From Burkholderiaceae bacterium (GTDB lineage: Bacteria > Pseudomonadota > Gammaproteobacteria > Burkholderiales > Burkholderiaceae_C), in NCBI GenBank assembly GCA_017856435.1, contig JAFMFB010000009.1, forward strand, positions 1 through 64,000: a DNA stretch of 64,000 nucleotides, given 5' to 3'. The translations under genes were made by a program, and so were the position numbers. Below, piece by piece: positions 57,130 to 64,000 of the stretch. Numbering within the stretch: position 1 is the stretch's first letter; the number at the start of each line of letters is the position of its first letter. Below the pieces are notes generated by a model. That model made no database searches and was not told the DNA's origin. It was given only the letters and a program-made list of their open reading frames with translations.

Positions 57130-58904
57130 AAAGAGTCGACTGCCATCATCGTCACACTGTCGGCGCCTTCAATGATGGCGTCACGTGTCGCTGGAATCTG
57201 GCTCAGAATGTGATCAGCATAAAACCGGGATGTGGCAATTTTTGCCTGCATGAATTCCTGATCATCGGCCAGATGGATCTGGGCGGCCAACAACGAACGC
57301 GCCATTTGCCAACCCGCGATCAGGTTACCAGCCAGCATCAGATAAGGAACGCTGCCGGCATAGACGGCGTTGGGATCTTTCTGATTGCACAGAAATTCCA
57401 CCACCTGCACAAAAGCCTTGCGGGCTGCCGCGAGTCGTTTGGCAACGACCATGGCATCTGGGCTAGCCTGCTTGATCAGGTCAGCCTCTGTTTTCTCAAC
57501 CTGCAACGCGATGGCTTTGGCGGTCAGGCCGCCGTCGCGCAGGGTCTTGCGCCCCACCAGGTCATTGGCCTGGATTGCGGTTGTACCCTCATAGATGGTC
57601 AGGATTTTCGCGTCCCGGTAATGCTGGGCCGCTCCGGTTTCTTCAATAAATCCCATCCCTCCATGAACCTGTACGCCCAAGGAGGTCGCCTCGAGACTCA
57701 TTTCAGTGCTATAGCCCTTGACCAGCGGGACCAGGAATTCATAAAAGGCCTGGTTCTGTTGACGCGCCTCTGGATCGGGATGGTGATGCGCCGCGTCATG
57801 CGCTGCGGCCGCAACACAGGCCATGGCGCGGCACCCTTCGGTATTGGCGCGCATGGTCATCAGCATGCGTCTGACGTCCGGATGATGAATGATGGGAGCG
57901 CTGGTCTTGAGCGACCCATCCACAGGCCGACCCTGCACACGGTCACGCGCATACCTGACCGCCTGCTGATAGGCGCGCTCCGCCACGGCAATACCCTGAA
58001 CACCGACTGCAAAACGCGCGGCGTTCATCATGATGAACATGTATTCCAGGCCACGGTTTTCCTGGCCCACCAGATAGGCCACAGCGCCTTGCTGATCACC
58101 GTACTGCAGGACAGCCGTTGGGCTGGCTTTGATGCCCAGTTTGTGCTCAATGCTGACGCAATGCACATCATTGCGCTGGCCCAGGCTTGCGTCCGGGTTG
58201 ACAAGAAATTTTGGCACCACAAAGAGGCTGATCCCCTTGATGCCCTCTGGTGCCCCTGTAACCCGGGCCAAGACCAGATGCACGATGTTTTCAGCCAAAT
58301 CGTGCTCACCGTAGGTAATGAAGATCTTGGTGCCAAATACCCGGTAACTGCCATCGGGCTGGGGTTCTGCCCGACTTCTCACCAGCGACAGGTCAGATCC
58401 AGCCTGGGGTTCGGTCAGGTTCATGGTGCCAGTCCAAGCCCCGGAAACCAATTTGTCCAGGTAAGTCTGCTTCAGCGCATCCGAGCCGGCAGTCAGGAGT
58501 GCCTCGATCGCCCCATCTGTAAGCAAAGGGCACAGGGCAAAACTCAGGTTGGCGCTGTTGAGCATCTCCACACAGGCAGCAGCAATTGCCTTGGGAAGGC
58601 CCTGGCCACCACTTTGCACCGGGTGTTGGAGACCCTGCCAGCCACCCTCAATGTATTGCCTGTAGGCCTCAGCGAACCCTGGGGTGGTGCTGACATGTCC
58701 GTCGTGCCAGCTTGAAGGGTTGCGGTCACCCTCCCTGTTTAGGGGTGCCACAATCTCTTCATTAAACTTGGCAGCTTCTTCAAGAACAACGCGCGCGGTA
58801 TCAAGGCCCGCATCCTCAAATCCCGGCAAGCTGGCAATTTGCTCGAGATTCGCCAGGTGCTTGAGATTGAACAACATGTCCTTGACAGGGGCAACATAAC
58901 TCAT
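57126..58904 (-). CDS. Acyl-CoA dehydrogenase
   Basis: A 592-residue FAD-dependent acyl-CoA dehydrogenase of the long-chain/FadE-like type with a C-terminal extra domain. Visible are TGTMNLTEPQAGSDL (FAD/substrate-binding), FGTKIFITYGEHD, and the catalytic-base region IYEGTTAIQANDL with its glutamate. Electrons would go to the ETF encoded just upstream. The ATG at 58904 has GGAG six bases upstream. The frame stays open to 59075, but those extra residues are not homologous-looking and lie next to etfA. etfA ends 64 bases upstream; the downstream gene overlaps by four bases. Confidence 0.92.
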   Translation of the reverse strand: MSYVAPVKDMLFNLKHLANLEQIASLPGFEDAGLDTARVVLEEAAKFNEEIVAPLNREGDRNPSSWHDGHVSTTPGFAEAYRQYIEGGWQGLQHPVQSGGQGLPKAIAAACVEMLNSANLSFALCPLLTDGAIEALLTAGSDALKQTYLDKLVSGAWTGTMNLTEPQAGSDLSLVRSRAEPQPDGSYRVFGTKIFITYGEHDLAENIVHLVLARVTGAPEGIKGISLFVVPKFLVNPDASLGQRNDVHCVSIEHKLGIKASPTAVLQYGDQQGAVAYLVGQENRGLEYMFIMMNAARFAVGVQGIAVAERAYQQAVRYARDRVQGRPVDGSLKTSAPIIHHPDVRRMLMTMRANTEGCRAMACVAAAAHDAAHHHPDPEARQQNQAFYEFLVPLVKGYSTEMSLEATSLGVQVHGGMGFIEETGAAQHYRDAKILTIYEGTTAIQANDLVGRKTLRDGGLTAKAIALQVEKTEADLIKQASPDAMVVAKRLAAARKAFVQVVEFLCNQKDPNAVYAGSVPYLMLAGNLIAGWQMARSLLAAQIHLADDQEFMQAKIATSRFYADHILSQIPATRDAIIEGADSVTMMAVDSL

Positions 58905-58968
58905 CTTTGACTCCGATACCGGGATGCCGTGGGCGTAAATTCTTGAAGGTCGGACTTGCTGTTGTCGA

Positions 58969-59901
58969 TCAGAGCGACTGGACCAACTCCGGCACAGCAC
59001 TGAACAGATCGGCCTCCAGCCCATAGTCTGCAACACTGAAAATTGGCGCTTCCGGATCCTTGTTGATTGCCACAATCACCTTGCTGTCTTTCATGCCAGC
59101 CAGGTGCTGTATGGCGCCGCTGATACCGCAAGCAATATAGAGCTGCGGCGCCACAATCTTGCCCGTCTGTCCGACCTGCAGATCGTTGGGGGCATACCCG
59201 GCGTCAACCGCAGCACGGCTGGCGCCAATGGCAGCACCCAGCTTGTCCGCCAGTGGCGTGAGCACTTCATTGAATTTTTCACTGGAGCCCAGGGCCCGCC
59301 CCCCCGAGACGATGATTTTTGCTGCCGTCAACTCGGGGCGATCGCTTTTGGCCAGTTCGGCCCCCACAAAGCTGGACCGGCCGTTTTCGTCAACGGCAGG
59401 ACTACTCTCCACCATCGCCTGTGCGCCACTGGCGGGAGCTGCATCAAAACCCGTGGTCCGCACGGTGATCACCATCACAGGGTCGGTACTTTGGACGGTC
59501 GCGATGGCATTGCCCGCATAAATAGGACGCTCGAAGGTATCGGCAGCGTCAACCCGGGTGATATCGGATATTTGAGCGACATCGAGCTTGGCGGCAACCC
59601 GAGGGGCCGTGTTTTTACCCGAGGCCGTTGCCGGGAAAAGAATGTGACTGTAGTTGGCAGCGAGCGATAGCACCTGGTTGGCCAGGTTTTCTGCCAATCC
59701 GTGAGCCAGCGAGGGGCCATCGGCGTGAATCACCTTGCTCACCCCAACAACCTGCGCCGCAGCGGCCGCGGCATTGGCCGCGTTATGACCAGCCACCAGG
59801 ACATGAACCTCGGCACCACAAGCTAGCGCTGCAGTGACGGTGTTGAGAGTGGCCGCCTTGATAGAGGTGTTGTCATGTTCGGCAATTACGAGTGAGGTCA
59901 T
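58969..59901 (-). CDS. etfA: Electron transfer flavoprotein alpha subunit
   Basis: A 310-residue ETF alpha subunit. The C-terminal FAD-binding domain shows the usual GRALGSSEKFNEVLTPLADKLG, GQTGKIVAPQLYIACGISGAIQHLAGM (written here in part) and AINKDPEAPIFSVADYGLEAD segments. With the beta subunit it carries electrons from acyl-CoA dehydrogenases to ETF-ubiquinone oxidoreductase. The start is one base after the etfB stop; acyl-CoA dehydrogenase follows. Confidence 0.95.
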   Translation of the reverse strand: MTSLVIAEHDNTSIKAATLNTVTAALACGAEVHVLVAGHNAANAAAAAAQVVGVSKVIHADGPSLAHGLAENLANQVLSLAANYSHILFPATASGKNTAPRVAAKLDVAQISDITRVDAADTFERPIYAGNAIATVQSTDPVMVITVRTTGFDAAPASGAQAMVESSPAVDENGRSSFVGAELAKSDRPELTAAKIIVSGGRALGSSEKFNEVLTPLADKLGAAIGASRAAVDAGYAPNDLQVGQTGKIVAPQLYIACGISGAIQHLAGMKDSKVIVAINKDPEAPIFSVADYGLEADLFSAVPELVQSL

Positions 59902-59902
59902 A

Positions 59903-60652
59903 TCAGATCACCTTCGCTTCATTCTTGAGTTTAGAGACCAGGGTAGCCACATCTGGCACCTTGATGCCTGCGCCCCGCTTGGGAGGCTCAGTCACCTTAA
60001 GGGTTTTGAGCCGGGGGGTGACATCCACGCCAAGCTCCTCAGGTTTGAACACTTCAAGCTGCTTTTTCTTGGCCTTCATGATGTTGGGCAGGGTGACATA
60101 ACGAGGTTCGTTCAGGCGTAGATCGGTTGTGACCACCGCAGGCAACCGCACCCGGACGGTTTCCAGTCCGCCGTCAACCTCACGGGTAACTTTGGCAACA
60201 CCTTCCTCAAGTTCCAGGCGGGAGGCAAAAGTTGCCTGCGGCGCGTCTGCCAGAGCGGCCAGCATCTGGCCCGTCTGATTGGCATCGTCGTCGATGGCCT
60301 GCTTGCCCATGATCACCAGCCCGGGCTGTTCCTTGTCCATCAATGCCTTGAGCAGCTTGGCAACTCCCAGGGGTTGCAAATCTTCGTTACTTTCGACCAG
60401 GATGGCACGGTCGGCACCAATTGCCATGGCCACCCTGAGGGTCTCCTGACACTGTGTGACGCCACAGGATACGGCGATCACTTCGGTGGCCTGACCCTTT
60501 TCCTTCAAGCGTACCGCTTCTTCAACCGCGATCTCGTCAAACGGGTTCATGCTCATCTTGACATTCGCGATATCCACGCCCGTTTGATCCGACTTGACCC
60601 GGACCTTCACGTTATAGTCAACCACGCGCTTGACGGGGACCATGATTTTCAT
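59903..60652 (-). CDS. etfB: Electron transfer flavoprotein beta subunit
   Basis: A 249-residue ETF beta subunit beginning [19 protein letters not shown], with the AMP-binding core [16 protein letters not shown] and the ETF-beta signature [23 protein letters not shown]'s first part near residues 155-170. I use the ATG at 60652, which has GGAG eight bases upstream; an in-frame TTG two codons earlier lacks one. It heads a leftward operon etfB-etfA-acyl-CoA dehydrogenase-nitronate monooxygenase and is preceded by a perfect palindrome at 60686-60701. Confidence 0.95.
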   Translation of the reverse strand: MKIMVPVKRVVDYNVKVRVKSDQTGVDIANVKMSMNPFDEIAVEEAVRLKEKGQATEVIAVSCGVTQCQETLRVAMAIGADRAILVESNEDLQPLGVAKLLKALMDKEQPGLVIMGKQAIDDDANQTGQMLAALADAPQATFASRLELEEGVAKVTREVDGGLETVRVRLPAVVTTDLRLNEPRYVTLPNIMKAKKKQLEVFKPEELGVDVTPRLKTLKVTEPPKRGAGIKVPDVATLVSKLKNEAKVI

Positions 60653-60685
60653 GAGCAAACTCCAGCTAAATGCAATAAAAGATAA

Positions 60686-60701
60686 TTGACGCCTACGTCA
60701 A
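60686..60701. promoter_or_regulatory. Perfect palindrome at the etfBA promoter (operator candidate)
   Basis: TTGACG-CCTA-CGTCAA is a perfect 6-base-arm palindrome 34 bases upstream of the etfB start. On the minus strand it lies within a possible 19-base spacer between TCAACA (-35) and TATCTT (-10), the geometry MerR-type activators use. The arms resemble sites described for regulators of branched-chain and fatty acid catabolism, from memory and not checked. Confidence 0.5.
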
Positions 60702-60910
60702 CCTGTTGATTTTAGTCGCCCTCAAAACGGTCGCCGATCAAACTCAAAATAAGCGAAGGACTGAATTCCCAGACCTGGCACAGGTCCGATATCAATGGCA
60801 GGATCCAGGTTTCAGGAATTTTTTGCCAATCGTCACCTTCAAAGACTTGCTTTCAGTTAAATTTCTGAAGCAGCAAAGTGCCGCTCGTGCTGTTCAAACA
60901 GGAGATTTTC

Positions 60911-61411
60911 ATGAACCCATCGTCCAAACTTCCCAGGCGCCAACTGCTGGCTGCTGCCGTAGCTGTCGGTGGAACAACCGTGGGATCAGCAGGATTGGCT
61001 GAAGGTTCGAAGCAGGATGGAAAAGGCGCTGTGACAAAAGGCGATGTGGTTGATCACAAGGTGGTATACCAACTCAACCGGGCTGATGCTGACTACCAAC
61101 TGGCCATTCTCAATTCGATTGGGGCGATGCTCAAAAAATATGTGGATGATGTCACCATTGCCGTGGTGGTCTTTGGGCCGGGCCTTCATTTGCTGGCAAA
61201 AAAACCCAAGCGGCCCGTGCCCAAGACTCACCAACAGAGGGCACGTGGAATGAGCGAATCGTATGGCGTCGAATTCGTGGCCTGCGGCAACACGATGAAT
61301 ACACTGGGTTGGACCAAGGACGACCTGTTTGATTTTGTCCGCGTCGAGGAAGTGGGTGCCTCATCGATCATGGAACGCCAGGAAAAGGGATACGCCTACA
61401 TCTCCTGGTAG
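60911..61411 (+). CDS. Tat-exported DsrE/DsrF-like protein
   Basis: A 166-residue protein whose N-terminus has a twin-arginine signal (SKLPRRQLLAAAVAV, cleavage near residue 30). The mature part has the DsrE-type alpha/beta fold: a VVYQLNRADADYQL strand-helix, the VTIAVVVFGPGLHLL strand, and VEFVACGNTMNTLGW containing the only cysteine of the mature chain. Such proteins are found in sulfur metabolism or as periplasmic proteins of unknown role. AGGAG seven bases before the ATG supports the start at 60911. It is divergent from etfB. Confidence 0.82.
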   Translation: MNPSSKLPRRQLLAAAVAVGGTTVGSAGLAEGSKQDGKGAVTKGDVVDHKVVYQLNRADADYQLAILNSIGAMLKKYVDDVTIAVVVFGPGLHLLAKKPKRPVPKTHQQRARGMSESYGVEFVACGNTMNTLGWTKDDLFDFVRVEEVGASSIMERQEKGYAYISW

Positions 61412-61477
61412 CTTGAACGTTCTCCAGCGCCGATTAAGCTCATCAACGGGGCAACCAACATACCAGATAGTTTTTGT

Positions 61478-62431
61478 TCAGACCCCAGCCAGAACGCGCA
61501 GGTGCGCCTCAACGCTACGCCCCAGAGCGCTCAGGTTATAGCCGCCCTCCAGGCAGGAAACCAGGCGTCCGCTGGCATGTCGTCTGGCCACCGCCACCAG
61601 TTCCTGGGTAATCCAGGCGTAATCTGCCTCAACCAATCCAAGCTGCCCCAGGTCATCTTCGCGATGGGCGTCAAAGCCGGCACTGACAAAAATCAGCTCA
61701 GGCCGATGCGCCTCCAGCCTGGGCAGCCAGAGGTCGCGCACCAATTCTCTGATCACTGCGCCTTTGGTATAAGCGGGCACTGGCACATTGACCAGGTTGT
61801 CAGCATCTGAGCGCGAGCCGCCGTGCGGGTAAAACGGATGCTGATAAAAGCTGGCCATCAGGATGCGCTCATCGCCGGCAACAATGTCCTCCGTGCCGTT
61901 GCCGTGGTGCACATCGAAGTCCACTATGGCCACCCGTTTGAGTCCATGCCGCTCAAGTGCGTATTTGGCCGCCAATGCCACGTTGTTGACAAAACAAAAA
62001 CCCATGACTTGATCGCGGCAGGCGTGGTGTCCCGGCGGACGCACTGCACAGAAGGCATTTTCGAGCTCACCAGCAATTACTGCATCGGTAGCGGCCATGG
62101 CTGCACCCGCAGCTCGCAGTATGGCCGCCCAGGTGAATGGATTCATGGCCGTGTCAGGGTCAATCTGTGAGTAGGGTGGGCCACCAGCCTCACGATCTTC
62201 CTGCAAACGAATACTCTGGCCACGCAGCGCATCAACATGTCGACGGGTATGGGCCAGCTCAATTTCATCGAGCGAAGCCAGCGGTGCCTCAACACGGGTC
62301 AGAGCATCGCCCAGACCCGAGACCAGCAGTCGATCCTCGATGGCACCCAGACGGTCCGGGCATTCGGGATGCCCCTGCCCCATTTCATGGCGGTGACAGT
62401 CCTGATGATAGAAATAACCGGTCTTGCTCAC
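61478..62431 (-). CDS. Histone deacetylase/acetylpolyamine amidohydrolase family protein
   Basis: A 317-residue class II-like HDAC-family zinc hydrolase. The N-terminal HEMGQGHPECPDRL, the tandem-His charge relay in RPPGHHAC, the zinc motif DFDVHHGNGTEDI, and the SAGFDAHREDDLG segment with the second zinc aspartate are intact. Bacterial members deacetylate polyamines, acetoin-like compounds or unknown substrates; bona fide histones are absent, although a histone H1-like protein is encoded nearby. I use GTG at 62431, matching family N-termini (SKTGYFYHQ); a TTG four codons earlier is possible. Confidence 0.9.
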   Translation of the reverse strand: MSKTGYFYHQDCHRHEMGQGHPECPDRLGAIEDRLLVSGLGDALTRVEAPLASLDEIELAHTRRHVDALRGQSIRLQEDREAGGPPYSQIDPDTAMNPFTWAAILRAAGAAMAATDAVIAGELENAFCAVRPPGHHACRDQVMGFCFVNNVALAAKYALERHGLKRVAIVDFDVHHGNGTEDIVAGDERILMASFYQHPFYPHGGSRSDADNLVNVPVPAYTKGAVIRELVRDLWLPRLEAHRPELIFVSAGFDAHREDDLGQLGLVEADYAWITQELVAVARRHASGRLVSCLEGGYNLSALGRSVEAHLRVLAGV

Positions 62432-62471
62432 GATCTCATCCAAAAAGAGGAAATTAAGTTAAGGTTCAACC

Positions 62472-63392
62472 ATGGAAATGAAGCACAAGCTCAAGGGTCT
62501 GACTGATCAGCTTAACACGGTCATTGTTGGCAAGCCAGATGCGATCACCGACTGTGTCACCTGCCTGCTCGCCGCTGGCCACCTGTTGATCGAGGACATC
62601 CCTGGCGTGGGCAAGACCACCTTGGCGCACGCTCTGGCCCGCAGCCTGGGCCTGCAATTCAATCGGGTGCAATTTACGGCCGACCTGATGCCCAGTGATA
62701 TCACCGGCGTTACCGTTTATGAGCGGCACAAGGAAGGCTTTGTCTTTCATCCCGGACCCATATTCACCCAGGTTTTGCTGGCTGACGAAATCAACCGCGC
62801 CAGCCCCAAATCGCAGAGCGCCTTGCTGGAGGCCATGGAAGAGCATCAGGTCACCGTCGAGGGTCAGTCCCATACCCTGCCCTCTCCCTTCTTTGTCCTG
62901 GCCACACAAAATCCTTACGACCAATTGGGAACGCATGCCCTGCCCGCTTCCCAGTTGGACCGATTTCTGATGTGTATTTCCCTTGGCTACCCGGACCGCA
63001 GTGCCGAGCGCGAATTGCTTTTTGGCCAAGACCGCAGGGCGTTGGTCGCCTCTTTACCGTGCCAGCTACCCCCCCAGGCGTTGTTGGAACTACAAACACA
63101 GGTTCAGACCATTTATGTGTCTGCCGCCCTGATGGACTACCTGCAGAACCTGATGGCCGCCACCCGGAATGGACGCTGGTTTGTCCAGGGGCTGTCGCCC
63201 AGAGCAGGTCTTGCGGTCTTGAGAGCGGCACGCGCCCGCGCCTTGATCGGGGGACGCGACTTTGTTACTCCCGATGACATCCAGTCGATACTGCCACAAA
63301 CCATTGCCCACCGTTTGACCCCTGTACAAAGCGCGGGGCGCACGCCGAGGGAACAGGTTCGTGCCATGGTGGACTCCCTTGAGCTGGCCTGA
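62472..63392 (+). CDS. MoxR-family AAA+ ATPase
   Basis: A 306-residue MoxR ATPase with Walker A GVGKTT (45-50), Walker B LLADEINRASPKSQSALLEAMEE's first part, sensor 1 ATQNPYDQLGTHALP, and the arginine finger region. MoxR proteins with a downstream DUF58 gene form a widespread operon that often also includes transglutaminase-like or VWA genes. Likely roles are assembly or stress-linked chaperone-like functions. It is distinct from coxD in this window. AAGG lies about seven bases before the ATG. Confidence 0.93.
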   Translation: MEMKHKLKGLTDQLNTVIVGKPDAITDCVTCLLAAGHLLIEDIPGVGKTTLAHALARSLGLQFNRVQFTADLMPSDITGVTVYERHKEGFVFHPGPIFTQVLLADEINRASPKSQSALLEAMEEHQVTVEGQSHTLPSPFFVLATQNPYDQLGTHALPASQLDRFLMCISLGYPDRSAERELLFGQDRRALVASLPCQLPPQALLELQTQVQTIYVSAALMDYLQNLMAATRNGRWFVQGLSPRAGLAVLRAARARALIGGRDFVTPDDIQSILPQTIAHRLTPVQSAGRTPREQVRAMVDSLELA

Positions 63393-63400
63393 GCCATCGT

Positions 63401-64000
63401 ATGGGCGGACTGCAACACATGCCATACCCGATCCGTCGATTCCTCCATGCCTGCCAACAGCCCCGGATCAAGCTGTCTGCCCGATGGCATGCCTGGGTCC
63501 AATCCAGAGCCCCGGCCCAGGACAGTCTGGTTCTGACACATCGCAATGTCTACATCCTGCCCACCCGCTCCGGGTTGATGCTGGCTGTCACCTTGCTCGT
63601 CCTGTTAATAGCATCCATCAATTACCAGATCAACCTGGGTTACCTGCTGACCTTCCTGCTCGCCGGTAGCGCACTGGCCAGCATGCTGGTTTGCCACGAG
63701 ACACTGCGGGGGCTGTCACTCAAGCTGCTTCCCGTGCAACCGACCCACGCCGGCATGCCCATGCCCATCAACGTGGAAGTCAACAACCCAAGCAACCGGC
63801 AGCGCAATGGGCTGCAGCTTCAATTTCGTGGCCAAGCGCAGCCAGTCTGGCTGGAGTTGCCTGAGCGAGGCCACGCAACCGCCCAACTGGTATTGCGACC
63901 CCAACAGCGGGGTCGTCTGGAATTGCCAGCGCTGAGACTGGAGACCCATTTTCCGATCGGGGTTTTTCGCGCCTGGGCCTGGTGGTCACCCGCGGCCCAG
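63401..64000 (+). CDS. DUF58 domain protein, N-terminal part (runs off the window)
   Basis: The first 200 codons of a gene open to the right edge of the window. After a basic N-terminus there are two membrane helices (about 53-73 and 80-105: LMLAVTLLVLLIASINYQ, GYLLTFLLAGSALASMLV), then a long extracytoplasmic/cytoplasmic beta-rich region, as in DUF58 proteins. The DUF58 core motif lies beyond the edge. The start is the ATG at 63401, nine bases after the moxR stop; an ATG six codons later is possible. Translation is read directly from the sequence, and codon frame is open to 64000. Confidence 0.85.
   Translation, partial: MGGLQHMPYPIRRFLHACQQPRIKLSARWHAWVQSRAPAQDSLVLTHRNVYILPTRSGLMLAVTLLVLLIASINYQINLGYLLTFLLAGSALASMLVCHETLRGLSLKLLPVQPTHAGMPMPINVEVNNPSNRQRNGLQLQFRGQAQPVWLELPERGHATAQLVLRPQQRGRLELPALRLETHFPIGVFRAWAWWSPAAQ

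Noticed and set aside
57210-58715. A 501-codon open frame on the plus strand, antisense to the acyl-CoA dehydrogenase gene
   Set aside because: It lies wholly opposite a clear acyl-CoA dehydrogenase with intact motifs and has no family motif, no plausible ribosome-binding site and odd composition. Long antisense frames are common in such coding DNA.
58905-59075. N-terminal extension of the acyl-CoA dehydrogenase
   Set aside because: The extra 57 residues are basic and unlike acyl-CoA dehydrogenases; the ATG at 58904 has a GGAG sequence at the right distance.
61478-62431. A functional link between the histone-deacetylase-like enzyme and the histone H1-like protein
   Set aside because: The two genes are 7 kb apart in different units, and bacterial members of this family act on small acetylated molecules; nothing in the sequence ties them together.

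Overview
The window is chromosomal DNA that fits a betaproteobacterium, most likely of the order Burkholderiales. The evidence is gene content: divergent ratA-rnfH/smpB, an adjacent map-glnD pair, a large single-chain PurL, a lysine/alanine-rich histone H1-like protein with a SWIB tail, and DUF4124 and MoxR/DUF58 genes. No genus can be assigned from the sequence. I found no tRNA, rRNA, CRISPR array, insertion sequence, phage gene or integrase. The first ~11 kb reads as more A+T-rich than the rest (judged by eye, not computed) and is the most accessory-looking part.

Layout. 0.5-9.6 kb (minus strand): a peptide-type ABC importer (binding protein, two permeases, two ATPases) followed by three amide-bond hydrolases (ArgE/DapE-like, amidase-signature, carbamoylase-like), a probable uptake-and-hydrolysis operon for amide or N-carbamoyl compounds. 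10.0-12.2 kb: a second amidase and a TauD-family dioxygenase, placed directly downstream of guaB-guaA (12.2-15.4 kb). 15.4-17.3 kb: a DUF4124 protein, rnfH, ratA and smpB. 17.4-25.8 kb (minus strand): an aerobic carbon monoxide dehydrogenase cluster, coxM-coxS-coxL-coxG-coxD-coxE, with a MobA/MocA-like nucleotidyltransferase and a membrane protein. The M-S-L order and an active-site loop reading AYRCSLR place the large subunit with form I (true CO-oxidising) enzymes, but with Leu where the textbook loop has Phe.

26.0-33.6 kb: purL divergent from map-glnD. 33.6-40.5 kb: a P-type cation ATPase and an RND efflux pump with its adaptor. 40.6-46.9 kb: rnhA and a methyltransferase divergent from gloB-mltD, then mutS. 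46.9-51.4 kb: uppP and a MacAB-like exporter whose adaptor carries an inserted helical domain. 51.5-54.7 kb: a small secreted protein, a glutaminyl-tRNA synthetase with a ~96-residue insertion, and the histone H1/SWIB protein behind a repeat-rich leader. 54.8-60.7 kb: a beta-CASP metallo-RNase and an acyl-CoA oxidation group (etfB-etfA, acyl-CoA dehydrogenase, nitronate monooxygenase) with a perfect palindrome at its promoter. 60.9-64.0 kb: a Tat-exported DsrE-like protein, a histone-deacetylase-family hydrolase, and moxR followed by a DUF58 gene cut by the window edge.

How it fits together. The organism looks like an aerobic heterotroph able to use CO as a supplementary electron source, to scavenge amide-containing organic nitrogen, and to oxidise acyl-CoAs through ETF. 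The points most worth follow-up are the CoxL loop variant in a compact cox cluster, the GlnRS insertion, the MacA insertion, the importer/amidohydrolase operon, and several palindromic control sites.
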